Below are positions 62,218 through 64,000 of a stretch of 64,000 nt of DNA, in pieces; positions within the stretch are counted from its first letter, which is position 1; each line of letters begins with the position of its first letter. The notes beneath the pieces are model-generated. The model was not told the DNA's origin and did no database searches. It worked only from the letters and a program-made list of their open reading frames with translations. A program made the translations under genes and the position numbers. The stretch is from Stygiobacter sp043807765 (GTDB lineage: Bacteria > Bacteroidota > Ignavibacteria > Ignavibacteriales > Melioribacteraceae): contig JAZDFQ010000009.1 of NCBI GenBank assembly GCA_043807765.1, positions 1 through 64,000 of the forward strand, in the 5' to 3' direction.

Positions 62218-63888
62218 ATGATTAAACAGTATAAGACTGTATTCAAATTTATTTGCTTCGTTTTAATACTTATCAACCAGCCACTCCCATCACAACAGTT
62301 AGCGCTACCTAAAAATGCTCTTGCAGAAGTTGGCGTAACAAAAATTTTAGCTTCAGATTTTATAGCTCGTTATTCAGATTATATTCTTTCCTCCGGAATT
62401 AAGGATAACATTGTTACACGCAGAGCTATTCTTAATAATATGATTAATGAAGTATTGCTTCTTCATTACGATGACAATAAAAGTATTTTGGAAAACCCGG
62501 AATACCAGCGCGAATTAAAATGGGCTGAGAAGCAAACCATTCTTGCTTTTCTAAAAGACAGAGAAGTCTATGCGAAAATGAAAGTTACCGAAGCAGAACT
62601 CCGTGATGCTTTTTACAAAACAAACATGAAAATCTCTGCCAGACATTTGTATGCCGAAACAGAAGAAGAGGCAAAAAATCTTCATCAGCTTTTACAAACC
62701 GGCGCCAGTTTTAACACATTAGCTAAACAAGTTTTTTCCGATACAACACTTCGCAATAATGGCGGGTATCTTGGCTTCTTCTCTTGGGGCGATATGGACC
62801 CGGCATTTGAAGATGCCGCTTATTTATTAAAACCGGGGGAAATTTCAGAACCAATTAAGACACAACTTGGTTATAGCATAATTAAAGTTGAAGAAAGAAT
62901 TCCTAATCCGTTATTGACTGAGAACGAGTTCCTTAATAAGAAAAGGCATATGGAGCGCGTTGTTAGAATGCGCCGGAGAGGGATTTCCGAAAGAGAATAT
63001 ATAAGCAAACATTTTAGTCCGGGTAAGGTAAGCGTTGATAAAAAAATGCTTAGCAAAACATTGGATTATTTGACATATTCTCCATCAGAATTAATTGAGG
63101 CCACTCCTAAGGAGTTATCCTCCGGTGTATTGGCTAAGTACAACAATAGAACTTATAGGCAAAAAGAAATAGTAACTCGTATAAACGAGATTCCGATTTT
63201 TCACAGAGAAAAAATAAATTCTCTGCAAACACTTGATGCCGTAATAAAGGGATTTGTTCTTCAAGATATTTTAATGGAATTGGCAGAGAAGAAAGGCTAC
63301 ACCAAATCCGAAGAAGCGCTAAGCACAGTTTCTAAGTATAATAACAACATATTTCTTAAATATAAACGAGCAGAGATAGCAGAGGCGAAAGTTTTTCCGG
63401 AAGAGGATGTAAGAAAATTCTATTCCAACAACTCTGTTTATTTCAAGAAAGAAGATCAACTTAACTTGCAAGAAATAATTGTTGATAATAAAGTTTTAGC
63501 CGATAGCTTATTCAATGTAATAAAATCCGGATCGGACTTTGGTGAATTGGCGGTAAAGTTTTCTAAAAGAGAGTGGTCTGCAAAAAATAAAGGTGTTATG
63601 GGATTTTCAGAAATCTCAAAGTTTGGCGGATTAAAAGATACGCTAATAAAATCTGAAGAAGGTAGTCTATTAGGTCCCATAAAAATTCAAGAGATGTATG
63701 GCCTCTTTAAACTGTTAGGGAAAAAAGAAGGCGAGGTAAATAAGTTTAAAGATGCTAAAGAATTGGCGGAAAAACTTTTGAGAAAAGAAAAGTCGAAGTC
63801 GATAATGGAGGAGTACATTACCGGACTTCGTAAAAAGACCATTGTAAAATGGAATGATCAGTTGTTAAGCACATTAAATGTGAATTAG
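62218..63888 (+). CDS. Exported parvulin-type peptidyl-prolyl isomerase (SurA-like)
   Basis: A 556-residue periplasmic chaperone/isomerase. ATG 62218 (MIKQYKTVF) gives a clean signal peptide ending LPSQQ; the frame extends 15 codons further without better support. After a helical SurA-N-like region, a parvulin domain is clear (about 120-215: ISARHLYAETEEEAKNLHQL, ASFNTLAKQVFSDTTLRNNG, GYLGFFSWGDMDPAFEDAAY, LGYSIIKVEER). A second, more divergent rotamase lies at about 415-520 (LQEIIVDN, DFGELAVKFSKREWSAKNKG). It probably escorts outer-membrane or T9SS cargo proteins. Another exported gene begins 52 bases downstream. Confidence 0.9.
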   Translation: MIKQYKTVFKFICFVLILINQPLPSQQLALPKNALAEVGVTKILASDFIARYSDYILSSGIKDNIVTRRAILNNMINEVLLLHYDDNKSILENPEYQRELKWAEKQTILAFLKDREVYAKMKVTEAELRDAFYKTNMKISARHLYAETEEEAKNLHQLLQTGASFNTLAKQVFSDTTLRNNGGYLGFFSWGDMDPAFEDAAYLLKPGEISEPIKTQLGYSIIKVEERIPNPLLTENEFLNKKRHMERVVRMRRRGISEREYISKHFSPGKVSVDKKMLSKTLDYLTYSPSELIEATPKELSSGVLAKYNNRTYRQKEIVTRINEIPIFHREKINSLQTLDAVIKGFVLQDILMELAEKKGYTKSEEALSTVSKYNNNIFLKYKRAEIAEAKVFPEEDVRKFYSNNSVYFKKEDQLNLQEIIVDNKVLADSLFNVIKSGSDFGELAVKFSKREWSAKNKGVMGFSEISKFGGLKDTLIKSEEGSLLGPIKIQEMYGLFKLLGKKEGEVNKFKDAKELAEKLLRKEKSKSIMEEYITGLRKKTIVKWNDQLLSTLNVN

Positions 63889-63940
63889 CATTTAATTTTA
63901 TTTTGTTCTTTATTTATCGTTTGTAATATAGGAGCGCACT

Positions 63941-64000
63941 ATGAAAAAACTAGTTACCAAGTTACTATTATTGGTTGCTTTGGTACCGTATTGTCTTTTG
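63941..64000 (+). CDS. Start of an exported protein (3' partial)
   Basis: ATG 63941 follows GGAG by 6 bases and opens MKKLVTKLLLLVALVPYCLL, the first 20 residues of a signal peptide; a lipobox-like LVPYC is just visible. The rest is outside the window. Its position after the prolyl isomerase suggests a second folding factor, unconfirmed. Confidence 0.6.
   Translation, partial: MKKLVTKLLLLVALVPYCLL

Overview
The window most likely comes from a Gram-negative member of the Ignavibacteria (Bacteroidota/Chlorobi lineage). This is an inference from AT-rich DNA, readable Shine-Dalgarno sites, six secreted proteins ending in a type IX secretion (T9SS) type A sorting domain with the QN(Y/F)PNPFN core, a GWxTD-domain protein, PEGA/propeller lipoproteins, and outer-membrane biogenesis genes (Omp85, LptE, heptosyltransferase-like GT9).

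Layout. 1-3.4 kb: 3' part of an N6-adenine DNA methyltransferase of restriction-modification type, then a cluster of REP-like palindromes around a RAYT (REP-associated tyrosine transposase) gene broken by one in-frame stop. 3.9-23.3 kb, nearly all minus strand: ordinary housekeeping and envelope genes, i.e. PEGA lipoprotein, Omp85 protein, fructose-1-phosphate-kinase-like PfkB enzyme, GWxTD protein, rimO, cdsA, zinc-ribbon/DUF2007, CPBP protease, DUF3108, GT9, 3-methyladenine glycosylase, TPR protein, GT2, LptE, sigma-54 activator, SPOR protein and miaB. 24-25 kb: rpiA, carrying an in-frame heptanucleotide-repeat insertion. 25-58 kb, mostly plus strand: a surface-protein island with six T9SS cargo proteins of about 620 to 2549 residues, a TPR/AraC regulator, a thioredoxin-like protein, a pilin-like protein, a Gly-rich RRM protein, and IS and tRNA relics. 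58.7-64 kb: tRNA-Asp, phosphofructokinase, RNase HIII, a LacI-type regulator, a parvulin-type prolyl isomerase and the start of one more exported protein.

The most interesting system is the surface island. The 2549-residue protein carries a dockerin-like module followed by a cohesin-like sandwich, the next gene encodes two cohesin-like modules, and a third cohesin-like protein lies 10 kb downstream. All carry T9SS sorting domains. Together they could form a non-cellulosomal cohesin-dockerin assembly on the cell surface. Between them lies a lectin plus fibronectin-III adhesin with ten FN3 units at an exact 285-bp period.

A second theme is repeats. At least three families of MITE-like inverted-repeat elements, a GCGGAT-type repeat, a cttaggcact-type repeat and heptamer tandem repeats lie between genes. 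In several places they have entered coding termini: the Omp85 and LptE N-termini, the interior of rpiA, and a truncated GxxExxY gene. No T9SS machinery, CRISPR array, rRNA or complete IS is visible.
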